Part shown: positions 10,648 to 21,679 of the stretch, piece after piece
Numbering within the stretch: position 1 is the stretch's first letter
Layout of the letters: each line of letters begins with the position of its first letter
Source of the DNA: Ascarosepion bandense
Taxonomy: Eukaryota; Mollusca; Cephalopoda; Sepiida; Sepiidae
Assembly (NCBI GenBank): GCA_037127315.1
Contig: JBBBDQ010000350.1
Location: 5,422,501-5,486,500 of the forward strand
Direction of reading: 5' to 3'
Length of the DNA: 64,000 nt
Made by a program: the position numbers and the translations under genes
The notes under the pieces: generated by a model
Seen by the model: the letters and a program-made list of their open reading frames with translations, nothing else
Told to the model about the DNA's origin: nothing
The model's database searches: none

Positions 10648-10965
10648 TAGCAGTATAGCCCGGCGTTGCACGGGTGTAATGAAAGCTTTAAAACTAATGC
10701 ATGGTCCTGGAGCTCAGACTCTTTGGACGGAAGTTGGCACGAAAGACTAAAAAGCAATAGTTGTTTCCAGTTAAAGCGAAACCGTAGACTGAAAGAAAAA
10801 TGAAATGAGTTTTTTCGTCGTAAACTGGATTTTGAAGCCTAAATAAGTCCTCTGAGTAAATGGTATCATGGCTGAGACTAAGAACTACAATTATACATAC
10901 TTGGAGCCAAACCCGAAGCAAAAACTAAAATATTAGGGCTGAAAAAAATACAGAGATAGAGGCAG
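10647..10965 (-). mobile_element. Helitron-like element, copy 4 (3' end only, long form)
   Basis: The CTAG end and the hairpin are present at 10647-10675, followed by the long-form module with TTTCCAGTTAAAGCGAAACC. The sequence stops matching at about 10965, so the 5' half is missing. Confidence 0.65.
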
Positions 10966-10988
10966 ATAAACATGGATATTACGATGGA

Positions 10989-11082
10989 TTATTCGTGGTC
11001 GAGAGGTCTAAGATGTTACCAGATGAAATAGTAGCTTCCCCTATATAGTTAGGGGTTGCAGGTTCGAATCCTGCCGAATGGC
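10989..11082 (+). pseudogene. tRNA-Ser-like sequence, probably a pseudogene
   Basis: A class II tRNA layout is visible. The acceptor strand TTATTCG (10989-10995) pairs with CGAATGG (11075-11081) with two G-T pairs. The D arm is GTCGAGAGGTCTAAGAT. The variable arm is the perfect hairpin CCCCTA-TATAGT-TAGGGG. The T arm GCAGG-TTCGAAT-CCTGC is perfect and resembles animal tRNA-Ser. The anticodon stem does not pair with a seven-base loop, so the molecule is probably not functional. It could also be the head of a SINE. Confidence 0.5.
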
Positions 11083-11216
11083 ACACATTTTCGTAATAAA
11101 AATTTATCGTAAATAATCAGGCCGGTAGATATAAATATATAATACTGTTTCATTAAAAACAGAATATCTACTTAAATATGAGTTACGATAAAAAATAATG
11201 TTCAAACAATTCATTT

Positions 11217-11236
11217 CATATATATATATATATATA
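11217..11236. repeat. Short (TA)n microsatellite
   Basis: About nine TA units followed by CACACATACATATATG. Confidence 0.8.
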
Positions 11237-11455
11237 CACACATACATATATGTGTGCGTGTGCGTGCGTACAGATCTGTCTGCGGATGAATATTTACTCT
11301 CTAACACCCTGATTGAGCACTCTAGAAGAATGGTAAACTTTGAAAAATAGTAGCTACTCTGGCATCTACGCATCGTTCATTCATTAATGAATTAGAACAC
11401 TCTCAGCTATTGGGCGTGTATAATGATAATATACATGCTTAAAAGTCTGCCTCCA

Positions 11456-11572
11456 TCTACCGAGCGCCCGTAACTCAGACTGACGCTAATTCGGTCGGGT
11501 TTCAATCCTGGGTAAAAAGCAATCGGCTGTCTAACCGTACTGATGAGCTGCGAAACAGATCTGTCTGCGGCT

Positions 11573-11612
<40 letters not shown>
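11456..11612 (+). mobile_element. Hammerhead SINE, copy H1
   Basis: A tRNA-like B box (GGGTTTCAATCCTGG) is followed by a hammerhead region and a (TA)n tail at 11576-11612. The core CTGATGA is at 11540-11546 and GAAA at 11552-11555. Stem III ACA/TGT closes a GATC loop, then C at 11565 is the expected cleavage base. Stem I pairs CCGTA (11535-11539) with TGCGG (11566-11570). Stem II is shortened by eight bases to GCTGC, so this copy is probably inactive. Confidence 0.7.
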
Positions 11613-11615
<3 letters not shown>

Positions 11616-13414
11616 TTCTATTGGTGAATTTTTGTATAAATGACGCTGAAATAAAAATATCACTGACATCTCATTTTAACGGAAGTATTTACCAAAACTA
11701 CCCTTCAACTCTTCTGGGTGGTCTACTTAAGTTGTGAATATTGCCATGATCTTACTTTCAGTTCATCTTTGGTGTTGCCCGGTGTTTCGTTGGTCTCACG
11801 CTCAACTACGCCCTACGTATAATAATCAAAGCTGTTGCAGTCTTAAAAGTAAGGTGGCTAGATGCATTGGGTGATGTGGTTGAAGAAATTGTCTGACAGG
11901 CATAACTGAGTTCCTTTTATGACATTGTGCAGAATGCTTTTAACCGACATTGTGTCTTCCAGCAGCCAACCTCTTGAACTAGAGCAGCCCTACCTCATTA
12001 AGGTACTTTATGTCAGCCTCTGAGTTGAGTCTGAAGCAATGTGGGAAAATGAATGGAGGGCATTACGTCGCCATCACTAGTGATCACTCCGAACACCTTC
12101 GTAATTAGTATTAGACTCATCCAACTCTTTCCGAATACCCTGACCTATCCTCAGATTGGCACCCAAACACTCTGAAGTGTTTTTATTGCAGATTAGGTGC
12201 GAATGATAAGCAGTAAAACATACCGATTCTGGCGGAGTTAATTACATCATGGTATACCCGTCTTCACGCCGCTTGCACCCTATTTTCTAACCACGCTTAG
12301 TGGTCAGTTCCTAAGTGTCTAAGTCCAACCCTGTGCTCATCCCGACTGTCTGTTGGTAGCTAGCTGCGTCCCACTCTGCCAACATTGTGTTCTTAAACTT
12401 AGAAAAGTGAAAGATCGAATGTCGTAGTAATTCATGTGCTTGGTCGAGCAGTGGCGGAAGATATATTAAGGGAAGAAATATATTCACAAACGACAATAAA
12501 AACGGAATAATATTTTGGTTAATCTTCACTTGGTTTATGTAGTTCTTGGTGCAACAAAATTTAACCCTACCCACATCAATCTCTGTGGTGACACGTTTAA
12601 AATTCTTGAGCTGAGTTAATAGTTCTTCAAAGTCAGGAGATCTAATGGAGGCTGACGTAGAGGCCAGAGGAACTACATGCGGGATTTCGCCGCGCAAGTC
12701 CTTGAGCTCTCAAAACTATCTTCTCATATGCAATTCCGGCACAAAATTAGCATGGGGCCGACGGGTTCTGGGGATTAAGTGATACTTCAATTTTTTTCTT
12801 TGTTCCTTTTTACTTCACTCTTAATCAACTTTTCAAATTTGGAGAATTATCCATCTTTTTTGGAAGTAGTCACCAGGGTCGCTCTACATGAAATCTAACT
12901 TCACTTTATATCCTGTACCAGCACTCCATACAGGTGATGCTAAATTCTCCGTCTTCCTCCTACCCTCTTAGCATTCAACCACAGCTTACTTACCAGGGCA
13001 GGCACAAGTGTCTTTGTGACAAGTCTAAATTTTGAAGGACAGCCAAAAATATGGTGTTTTTTCTAATCATTAATTTTAATTAAATTGATTCTCCAAGGAA
13101 GAGATAAAATTATTTCCCAATTTGTTTCAGCTTATTCCAGATCATCAAATAATAGAAAAAAAACAACACTTCAGTGGATCGTCAAGAATGTTTCGCCTAC
13201 ACAAATGTTGCTATCACTAGGAAAAATCTCAATCTATCTTCTAGTTTATACTTAATATTAACCACTTCATTCACACATCGTATCACAATGACAATGACGC
13301 TTTTTCCTTACAGATGGTGCCAAACTGACCCTACTATACTGTACAATCTACAAAATAAAAAAACAATGCACGAAATTAAAATATAAAGTGGCGACAACTT
13401 ATCCATCGCCTTCC

Positions 13415-13416
<2 letters not shown>
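11613..13416. other. Long stretch without a recognised element
   Basis: One minus-strand frame (12697-12311, 128 residues) has the fragment DFEELLTQLKNFKRV and a hydrophobic patch. I do not recognise it, and no partner exon or repeat context supports it. Base composition is less AT-rich than the flanks at 11.7-12.7 kb, so a diverged retroelement is possible. Confidence 0.4.

Positions 13417-13468
<52 letters not shown>
13417..13468. repeat. (TA)n microsatellite
   Basis: About 26 uninterrupted TA units. Confidence 0.95.
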
Positions 13469-13473
<5 letters not shown>

Positions 13474-13597
13474 CTGCCTCTGCTTTAAGAACAATTTCTT
13501 GAAGGTTGAGCTGAGTGGCGATGGATGCGCAGACGACTTTGCACTTACATAACCTTTTTACGCATGTGACATGGTGTTCTAGGTATGACGATAAACT

Positions 13598-13740
13598 ACA
13601 ACCAGAATCAAGGCCTCGGGAGGTTTTGAGGAGCGTAGAAGCACCTCGATTGCTGTTGTTCCCAGGTCCATCTTGACCCAGGGTGGTAGCACCTGATAGG
13701 TTTCCAGTTATGGATGAATAGTTAACCCCCAAGCTGGCGT
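13598..13740 (+). repeat. Unclassified dispersed repeat X, copy 1
   Basis: It shares an ordered series of blocks with 36370-36520: GGGAGGTTNTGAGGAGC, ATTGCTGTTGTT, GTGGTAGCAC, CCAGNTATGG and ATAGTTAAC. Identity by eye is about 65-70%. The family is not recognised. Confidence 0.55.
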
Positions 13741-14008
13741 CATTTAAGAGGAAAATAAAAGGTTAGGTAAGAGTCTTTAGCTTGTGTGTCTAAGAGAAAG
13801 AAATCTCTGAAATAAGAACCACTACGCCTACATTGTGTAGAATAATGCAGGCTGAACTTTGTAACCTGGGTAGGCAATCTTCTTAGAAATGGTGTCTCGA
13901 TAAAAACACTGGGTTTATAGTGTCCTAAATTGGTTGGTGTTAGTAAAGGCATACAGCTTCAAAACCAGCTCTAATATTTCATGATGATTCACGAGTTCTC
14001 TTAATGAG

Positions 14009-14118
14009 CATGGGTTGGATGGGGTTCTCTTAATGGTTCAAAACCATTAAGAGAACCCCGTTCAACCCATGCTAGCTTGGAAACGGACACTGTGATGATG
14101 ATGATGATGATGATGATA
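14009..14118 (+). mobile_element. SINE tail fragment with hairpin and (ATG)n
   Basis: CCCATGCTAGCTTGGAAACGG followed by a (GAT)n tail is, from memory, a common cephalopod SINE ending. Just upstream the same text occurs inverted, giving an imperfect hairpin of about 30-bp arms with 28 matches (CATGGGTTGGATGGGG... against ...CCCCGTTCAACCCATG). Confidence 0.6.
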
Positions 14119-14199
14119 TACGAATGGCTTTTAGAGTCTTGAAAGTGGCTTTCTCTTCCTGTGTCTCTCTCATGTAGCGCTTAACAACCTTTTAGTATA

Positions 14200-14430
14200 C
14201 ACGCTCAATATATGCTCTGGGGTCGTCTCTATATCACCCTTGCTTTAGACCTCTATTCAACTTTGAATGCTCAACCTGTTTGATCCCAAATCGATTGCAG
14301 ACATCAAAAACTAGCTTTCTCCAACTAGATCTATTTTCTGCCTCGTCTTTCCAGTTTTTGGCACTGACTTCAAGAACTTTGTGCCTGGGGCGCTTACAAA
14401 GAGCAACCTCTCTGTAAAACGGGTGCCATC
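14200..14430 (-). mobile_element. Possible LINE C-terminal remnant
   Basis: The minus strand reads AENRSSWRKLVFDVCNRFGI with nearby WKDEA. The WRK-type tail after a reverse transcriptase is a loose match. No catalytic motif is seen. Confidence 0.3.
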
Positions 14431-14744
14431 TCTTAACCCGCTAAGATCATTTTCTCTACACCCTTGTTCAAATTAATTGAAACAGGTGCGTTAGTTTTCT
14501 TTCTTTTATCATACGTTGAGTTTTAAACCCACTGGAGTGACAGAGTGTAATCAATTTTGATTTATTCTTAGATTAGGTTATTTGCAGTGGTATGCAGTAA
14601 TGTGAATCTATTTTCGAGGTGCATGATTAAATGTCTGCGGCCTTGAAAAATATTGCGTCCTCCGTAATTGCATCTGATTATTTCACGTCCAGACACTATT
14701 GTCTTGACAGTCGATTAGTTGTCCTACGGCCATTGTCTGTGATG

Positions 14745-15000
14745 GACATTACCCCCGAGAAAGAGTGCGAAAATTGTAACGCTGCGTGGTCACACTGACA
14801 AGCCTTACAAAGAGATCGTGGATATTGTTGGTGTCAGCCTTTCAACTGTCAGTCGTATCATCAAAGCGAGGAAAAAAAAAACTGGATCCATCATCTCAAA
14901 ACGTAAAATGCGGTTAGAAAAGAAAAACAAAGCCGCTAGACGGCATATACGTGATCAGGGAAAGTGTGAAAGATCCTATAAAGATATTATTCGTTTTGCT
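14745..15000 (+). pseudogene. Tc1-like transposase N-terminus, truncated
   Basis: The frame reads RGHTDKPYKEIVDIVGVS, then LSTVSRIIKARKK, the helix-turn-helix part of a Tc1/mariner transposase. After an A-run the text runs on as SKRKMRLEKKNKAARRHIRD and stops matching near 15000. The catalytic domain is absent. A LINE-A tail follows from about 15155. Confidence 0.7.
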
Positions 15001-15154
15001 TCAATTAATTTGCACAAGAGTGTATGCTGGTTGTTTTGAGCCTATTGCAGAACAACTGTGCCGATGTAAAAAAACAAAAAACAAACTGCTACTATATCTA
15101 GATACGCCTGTCATTGTTTCAACGTTTTTGACGCGATGCCGAGATAGTTTTTCT

Positions 15155-15775
15155 CGTCACAATCCGTCTTGGACATTTATAAATCTACCATTCGTCCATG
15201 TATTGAATATTGAATATTGTTGGTATATCTGGTCGGATGCTCCTGCTATTCATCTCGAGGTTCTCGACAAAATCCAAGGAAAGAACTGCAATGTAATCGG
15301 TCCTGAGTTGGCATCTTGACTTCAGTCACTTACTCAACGATGTGATGTGGCTTCCCTCTGTCTTTTCTACAAATATTTATACGACTTTTGCTCTGACTAG
15401 ATTCTTTCCTGGTGCTCCGACCCCATGAATTTACTTGTGCTACCAGATTGGCTTTTTTTATTATCAAAATAGTTAAATGTAACCGCTACTTCTAGTCCAA
15501 CAGTTTCTTTTCTCGCACTTTCTACTTGTGGAACTCACCTCCATATAATTGCTTCCCTGATGGCTACAATCTCTAAAGTTTAAATGCAACGTCAATTGCA
15601 AGCTTCTATCTCCCTAAATCTCATCCAGCTCCCTAAATTCCATCCATCTCTTGTCCCTCTTTCGGGATCCCCTGTACCCTGTTTTTTTTTTTTTGTTTTT
15701 TTTTTTCATTGTAACCTCATGCGCATTAGTGAAATCCTGCCTTGCTTGGGGTGAAATTATTATTTAAGTCTCTTA
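15155..15775 (+). mobile_element. LINE-A 3' tail
   Basis: It encodes pieces matching IRPCIEYCxxIWSDAPA, then RCDVASLCLFYKYLYDF and LWNSPPYNCFPDGYNL. The 3' UTR ends CCTTGCTTGGGGTGAAATTATT. Frameshifts and stops are frequent. Confidence 0.75.
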
Positions 15776-15837
15776 GTATGTTTATACTGTTGGTCGTTTC
15801 GAATACATTTTCTCAAAAAAGGGTCTATTATATGTTT

Positions 15838-16133
15838 GTTGTGGAGTAGTTTTCACACTGATGGTTATAATTATATGTCGGTTGCTAATCGACTTAACGT
15901 ACCCAAAAGGTTAGGAACTTTGTAATCTTCCACTGAAAGCTGACTCCTTAGTATTCAGCTAACTGCCGACTAATATCAACTGCCTAGTAGTTCTACTGAA
16001 CTCCAATTGAAGTCTAAAGAACTCCCATGAATTTCCCAAGTACTTATAATAACTTCTCCCGTTAACTTCCTGTTAACTCTTATTAATATAGGAGGGAGAG
16101 TCTATTATCTGGGGAATAGGTGTGTTTCCTCAT
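15838..16133 (+). repeat. Dispersed repeat Y, copy 1 (possible solo LTR)
   Basis: It begins TGTTGTGGAGTAG and shares long blocks with 27733-27994: AATCTTCCACTGAAAGCTGA, CTGCCGACTAATATCAACTG, AAAGAACTCCCATGAA and GGAGAGTCTATTAT. The TGTTGTG start and roughly 280-bp length would suit a solo LTR, but no CA end or target duplication was found. Confidence 0.5.
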
Positions 16134-16213
16134 AATAATTTTGCTCATTCTTTCCCATATAGGCAGAGGAGTTTCTATTGTGTACATATAGTAACTCTAT
16201 ATCACAACTAAAA

Positions 16214-16480
16214 TCTCACCCCAACAAAGGCAATAAAGTTGCAAGGAATTACTCAGTTAAGAGAATATGAAAAAAAGAACACGTTATTAAAGACAGAGAA
16301 CAATGAAAGAAAAGAAATTAACAAAGAAGATAGCAACTGACATTGAAAATTTTGAAGATCAAAGTTGATTGTAAAGCAAAAGGTCGGAAGAAGTTCCACA
16401 AGTGAAACGTTTAGCATAAAACGTAAGTTTTATGTTAAAATGTCAGCATAAAACATACGGTTACATCACGTTGATTTAAT
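16214..16480 (-). mobile_element. LINE-A-related tail, divergent subfamily B
   Basis: The 3' end reads CTTTGTTGGGGTGAG on the minus strand, with family landmarks for the C-terminus but more divergent text. It matches copies at 42.6 and 57.8 kb better than the main family. Confidence 0.55.
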
Positions 16481-16519
16481 TGTAAAATGATGAGACTTTG
16501 CCACCAATCTAGTTATCTT

Positions 16520-17130
16520 CTTCTACATCTTCTTCTCCTTTTTCTATGTGCCTTGTCCTTTCAGGATGTAGGTGATCATGGCTGTCTACGTCTCCCTATC
16601 CCTGGTGGCTCTTAGCATGCTTTCTCCTGTTATACCACACAACCACCGTTCTATCATCCACCTACTCAGGCCCTTTAAATATGTTTACTGCTGCTTTCGC
16701 CTGTCTCTTTTTTCCTTCTATCTCTGCTTGTCAGTATCAGGTTCTCCAAGCCCTCCTTCATCATTGCATGTCCCAGGAACTTTAGTTGTCTCTTCCTGAT
16801 GATAAGTATTAATTTCCTTTTCGTTTCCATCATTTCTAAAACCTCATCATTGTTAACATGCTCGATCCATGATATCCGCAGCATCCTTCTGTAGAACCAC
16901 ATTTCAATTGTTTGAAGTTTTTCCTTCATCTTCAATGATATTGTCCAGCATTCATTGCCATATTGAAGAATTGACTACATAGCACTCCAGTACTCACTTC
17001 TTTGTTTCTAGCAAATTTTTCATGTCTCTTAATACTTTACTTAGCTTCAGCAATGCGTCTTCGCCATGCCAATTCGCATTCGAATCTCTGTGTCGCACTT
17101 TCCGTCTCACTGCGCTTAAATTCATGAAGT
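16520..17130 (-). mobile_element. RTE-like LINE tail
   Basis: Minus-strand fragments include MKEKLQTIEMWFYRRMLRIS, then KRQLKFLGHAMMKEG. The plus strand at 16540-16570 holds the complement of the 3' part GTCCTGAAAGGACAAGGCAC, also found at 29.06 kb. Truncated and frameshifted. Confidence 0.7.
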
Positions 17131-17700
17131 GTAGGTATTATAGAGGAAATTTCATGGGAACAATTACCATGAACTTATTCCTAAAAAAAGGCACAGGGAA
17201 GCTACGTTATGGTGACAAGGAAATGACTAAAACTAAGATGCTAGATTTGACCCATGGTCCTGAAACGTGATTACAATTCAATCCGGCAAAGCATACGAAA
17301 GAGCCACAAAAAAGATAGAGAATAAAATTGGAGAAGGAATGCCACGTAACTTTTCTACTCTATTTAACGAATTGTGTTTTATTAAATTCAACTAAGAAAG
17401 GCGTCTGTGTATTTAACTCTATTGATGTATTTTTCCTATTTTCGGGTAAGATGTTGTACAGTAGCATGCATAAACATCAGAACAATTTTAAGAAAAGGTC
17501 TAAATGAGAAATAACTTTTTATTTTAAAGCTTCATAGAACATTTTATCAAGGAAAATTAAGGATATACTTCTGGAACGTTATCTGAAGTAATTCATTGTC
17601 TTGATACAAAGAGTTGTGAATTCAATACCTTGTCAGAACAGTGGCGAAAAAATCTAGTTGAGTTACTAAAGGGAAATAAATTTAGTTTTGTAAAACAGTT
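17131..17700. other. Unannotated spacer
   Basis: No repeat or gene recognised. Confidence 0.35.
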
Positions 17701-18350
17701 CTAGTTGAACTAATTCTCTACCTCCTTTAGATTTGGACACATACAGACGTTCAACATCAGCCTTGGGATGATGAATGCGATGGCAAGCGATAACCCTTTT
17801 CGTATCCCTTCGCTTAATATCAGCAATGGTCTAGTTAAAGATGTCAAAACTGTATTGCATCACAGGGACAGCTATGCTGTTTATGTCCGGTATTCTTGGC
17901 ATCTAGTACCAGATGCACCCGCCTGTAGTATACTTTTCTAACGTCCTCCTTCATTTCGGCATCTTGTATTCTATCGCCTTCACAAATTCCTAGGTATCTA
18001 TAGACTTCTTGTTCCAGTTCCCAAAGCTTTGTTATAAAATCTAAATCTAGCGTGTTTCTCTCAATCTCGCTTTCTTGAACGTCAATTTGGCACATTTAAC
18101 TTATCCCAAATGTGTACCTATGTCGCCATTGAAACAATTATAAAGTATTAAAGAGAACCTTCAACTCATTTTCCTCTTTGACAAAGAGTTTCAGATCATC
18201 CATGTAAGGTAGATGATTAAACACTTTTTGCTGACTTTGTATCAATAGCTATTACTGTTTAGTCCATGCAAAAGGGGGGTTAATGACAGACATATGAGAA
18301 AAGGTTACAGGGAGTTTCCTTGAAAGATTCCTTGTCAGATATTCCGGCAC
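17700..18350 (-). mobile_element. Non-LTR reverse transcriptase C-terminal remnant, clade uncertain
   Basis: The minus strand reads HLPYMDDLKLFVKEENELK, which contains the catalytic YMDD box. It continues with a segment containing YRYLGICEGDRIQDAEMK and then HPKADVERLYVSKSKGGREL. This order (YMDD, YKYLG, ADVxRLY, GGRGL) fits non-LTR elements of the R4/NeSL type as I recall them, unlike LINE-A. Several frameshifts separate the pieces, and the 5' part was not found with confidence. Confidence 0.6.
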
Positions 18351-20280
18351 TTAGACTTGGCAGTACCTTTCGTGTGATTATGTGTAATCTATTTTTTCGT
18401 AGTTCCTTGCCATATTTAAAAAGATACTATCACCAAGGGATTCTGTACATTTCTATAGACTTAAAGAGACAAGAGGACCTGAGATTTCTACTTTTTCCCT
18501 ACAACATAGGCTATTATATTATGTTGCATTGTGAACTTTTTTATCCAATATTTGTAGATCTTATCATGTTCTGCTGATTTTCATTTGGCTATTTTTCAGA
18601 CTATTTTATTATTATTATTATTATTTCGTATACACAATATGGCCGCTATCGGTGTATATTGGATAAAAGTTACTTTCTTCAAATTTCCAGCACCCTCCTC
18701 AGCATATGTAAAGAGCGGTTTTCAGAACAATCTCAACATTTTCTCGAATTAGCAGCTCCTTCAGTTCAGTAACAAAGAATTACTTAGATTCAGGATAAAC
18801 TTTACGTCAAAATTACGAATTTTCACTTTTTCAGTCATGAGTGAAGACTATTTTTAACATCTGTCGTCAAACATATTTAAACATATTTTAAAAATTAAAA
18901 TAAAAATGTCTACGTATTGTTAAAACAGAAGCTGTTAATGTGATGAATTGTGAAAAACAACTTTTTGCGAGGGGGTCTCATTTTCTTACGCAGCTGTTGA
19001 AGTAGCAAGTAGCCTGTGGAGCCGTTGACAGACAAACAGTAAGTGACGAAATATTACGGTAGGTCGTATATAACAAAATATTCGCTCCTGTGTTCGCGGG
19101 ATCTAAGTCGCCTATCGCCACTGCTTCAATCTTAATTCTATGTTTTAGTCGGATTCTAAGTGCGCCAAACGTTATGTGCATTATTGTAACATTGGTTCTC
19201 GGGTTAAAATCCACGTTAGCTAATAGTTTTACAATTTATCGCTGTTTCAAATTTTTCGTATCAATTCATCTTTTTTACTTCTTTCTCACGTTTTCAAAAT
19301 GTTAACTCCCATTATCATAAATGCAGATCAGCGTTGATATTTTTAAATTGTTTCTGTTATTACTTTTCGATTAGTTTTCATAATTTTTTTTTTTTTAAGT
19401 GTGCAATCTTCACGATCGTTTAATTTTAGTTGTGAATCGAATACGATTGGAAAATATTTGGTCATCGAAAATGAACTTGCAAATTCTTACTTTATTTGCC
19501 AGGAGTTTTTTTTTTTTTTTTTTTTTTTTCTAATTTTGCTCAATATCCAATAAATAAAACTGCATCATTTTCGTGATCTGAAATCCAATGCGAACTGTTA
19601 TTATCACCCGTGATCTCATCAAGAATCTCTTGGAGTCTATTCCCAGGCTTGATATCTCGTCAAAGATTTCTCAAATTCTATTCCCAGTGGTTATTTATAT
19701 ATTTTCGTTACATTTCTTAGTATAATTTACGTGTAATTCGAGAATTGTCTTCTTCTTTTTATACTTCTTCTTTGTCGTTTTTTTTCTTCTTTTTTTTCTT
19801 CTTCTTCTTCTTCTTTCTTCTTTTTTCTTCTTTTACAGGATATTTAATATGCCAAATATCAACTGAGGATATTGAAAGACATAATAGAATGCGACTGAAA
19901 AACTTTGTTCCATTTCATGTTTTAAATAAATGTACCTTGGAAAATAATCTTATTTTGAAAGATATTTTTACCACGCTTCATTTCCTTGTATGAATAAGTT
20001 GAGAAAATCAAGCCTTTTGACAAAAATTAAAAGTATTATAATTATCACGAATGTAGCTCGGCTAAATGACGACAAAGTATTTGAGAGAATTATATATATA
20101 TATAAATTCTGTTTTTACCCTATCACGATTTAAAGATCGTATTCTATTCTTATGTCTCGCTATTAACTTAACTTTACTTATACATTTAATAAATAATAAT
20201 AATCGCACATCCGATTTAATACCGATAATGAACTTTAAGAAAGGAATGCTAATAAATAGGTCAAATAAAGAAAAGCCTAA
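18351..20280. other. Unannotated AT-rich region with T-rich tracts
   Basis: Poly-T runs lie at about 19386-19397 and 19505-19529, a CTT/T-rich tract at 19741-19840 and a (TTA)n at about 18605-18626. No gene or named repeat was found. Confidence 0.4.
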
Positions 20281-20325
20281 TATAATATAATATAATATAA
20301 TATAATATAATATAATAATATAATA
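20281..20325. repeat. (TATAA)n microsatellite
   Basis: About nine pentanucleotide units. Confidence 0.9.
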
Positions 20326-20428
20326 AACACCTGACATTTGCTTAAAGCATGAAGATCTGAGTCGTGCTTGAAGCGTAGGATAATATGTATATTTAAATAT
20401 ATACATATAGTCTTTATTATAATAGATA

Positions 20429-20429
<1 letters not shown>

Positions 20430-20461
<32 letters not shown>
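20430..20461. repeat. (TA)n microsatellite
   Basis: About 15 TA units. Confidence 0.9.
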
Positions 20462-20464
<3 letters not shown>

Positions 20465-20589
20465 TTCACTACTCGACGACATAATTATTGCAAAAAAATA
20501 ATAAGATACTGATGAAGAGCAAACAGGCAGCATAAACTTTCATAACTAGTAGTAAAGTTTAATAACTGACAGCAAAGAGAATTAACTGA

Positions 20590-20690
20590 GGCTACGCTAC
20601 CTCGCTATTGTCTCTCTAATAAACTCAGCGAACGCTCCCTCGCTATTGTCTCTCTAACGAAGTCAGCCGACGCTTCCTCGTTATTGTTCA
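20590..20690 (+). repeat. Minisatellite, about 2.5 x 39 bp
   Basis: CTCGCTATTGTCTCTCTAA with following AACTCAGC or AGTCAGC and ACGCTNCCTCG repeats in tandem. Confidence 0.7.
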
Positions 20691-20747
20691 ACGAAAACGA
20701 GAGCTATTGAAATGTGACAAGAGGGATATATATATATATATATATAA

Positions 20748-21062
20748 TCTTATTTACAAATGGAACTTTCTGTGTGTGTATGTGTGTGTGTGTGTGTGTA
20801 TCCGTTACCTATAGACTCCGAAACGACTGAACCGATTTTCTTTAAAATTTACACAGTTGTACTATAAGCGTCTGCGAGTGTTCTTAGCTGGGTTTTGTGT
20901 CGCGGTACCCCCGATAAATATCGAAAATCGATAATCGAAAAAATCGGATGATAGAAGGAGTGGTCCGATTTTAATCAAATTTTATACACTCATAGACAAA
21001 GACATAAGAAACGATATTCAGAAGTTTCAAGGTTGCAGTTCTTACAATAGTGCAGAAAATCG

Positions 21063-21116
<54 letters not shown>

Positions 21117-21429
21117 TGTATTTTTTTTCAGCCCTTTTATTTTAGTTTTTGCTTCGGGTTTGGCTCTAAGTATGTATAATTGTAGTTCTTAGTCTCAGCC
21201 ATGATACCATTTACTCAGAAGACTTATTTAGTCTTCAAAATTCAGTTTTATTTGATATCGATACCAGGAAATCAAAATTTGACTTACATCCATTCATTTT
21301 TCTTTCAGTCTACGGTTTCGCTTTAACTGGAAACAACTGTTGCCTTTTAGTCCTTCCTGCCAACGTTCAAAGAGTCTGAGCTCCAGGACCATGGATTAGT
21401 TTTAAAGCTTTCATTACACCCGATGCTAG
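20748..21429 (+). mobile_element. Helitron-like element, copy 5 (long form, hairpin lost)
   Basis: It starts ATCTTATTTACAAATGG, with the TAAAC part of the usual start missing. It ends ATTACACCCGATGCTAG: CTAG is kept but the GC hairpin is deleted. (TA)n tracts lie on both sides and inside (21064-21113). Confidence 0.65.
21064..21113. repeat. (TA)n microsatellite inside Helitron-like copy 5
   Basis: About 24 TA units. Confidence 0.9.
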
Positions 21430-21564
21430 TATATATATATATATATATATATATTGTAAGAACGTTATAGATCACGTAAGTTTTTAATCCATTGTTCATG
21501 CATTTACTTTTATAAAGAGTGCTCGATACAACGTAGAGCTTTATATTGTAATGGTTGTTACAAT

Positions 21565-21650
21565 GGTTTATAAAAGCATAATATCACTACACACAAATCT
21601 TCGCGTTTCGGAGCTACGTTTTCCCCTCATCTGGTGATAAATTTATCACC
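21565..21650 (-). ncRNA. Hammerhead-ribozyme-like fold, probably from a Penelope-like element
   Basis: On the minus strand TATCAC (stem I) leads into CAGATGA, one base off the CTGATGA core. Stem II is GGGG...CTCC, followed by GAAA. Stem III is ACGCG...TGTGT with two G-T pairs, then A as cleavage base and GTGATA completing stem I. All three helices form in type I order. The U4-to-A change should abolish cutting. Penelope-like elements are known to carry such ribozymes in their terminal repeats; the assignment here is inference. Confidence 0.5.
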
Positions 21651-21673
21651 TGATGAGGGGCAAACGTACTCCG
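21613..21673. repeat. Palindrome with head-to-head hammerhead-like cores
   Basis: The arms meet at GGTGATAAATTTATCACC and extend through CCCCTCATC/GATGAGGGG to ACGT and GGAG/CTCC. The plus-strand arm has an intact CTGATGA and GGGG...CTCC, but GTACC where GAAAC is expected. Confidence 0.8.
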
Positions 21674-21679
21674 TACCCC

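Noticed and set aside
12311..12697. A possible host exon (128 codons)
   Set aside because: No recognised domain, no clear splice context and low-complexity hydrophobic stretches. Left as unannotated.
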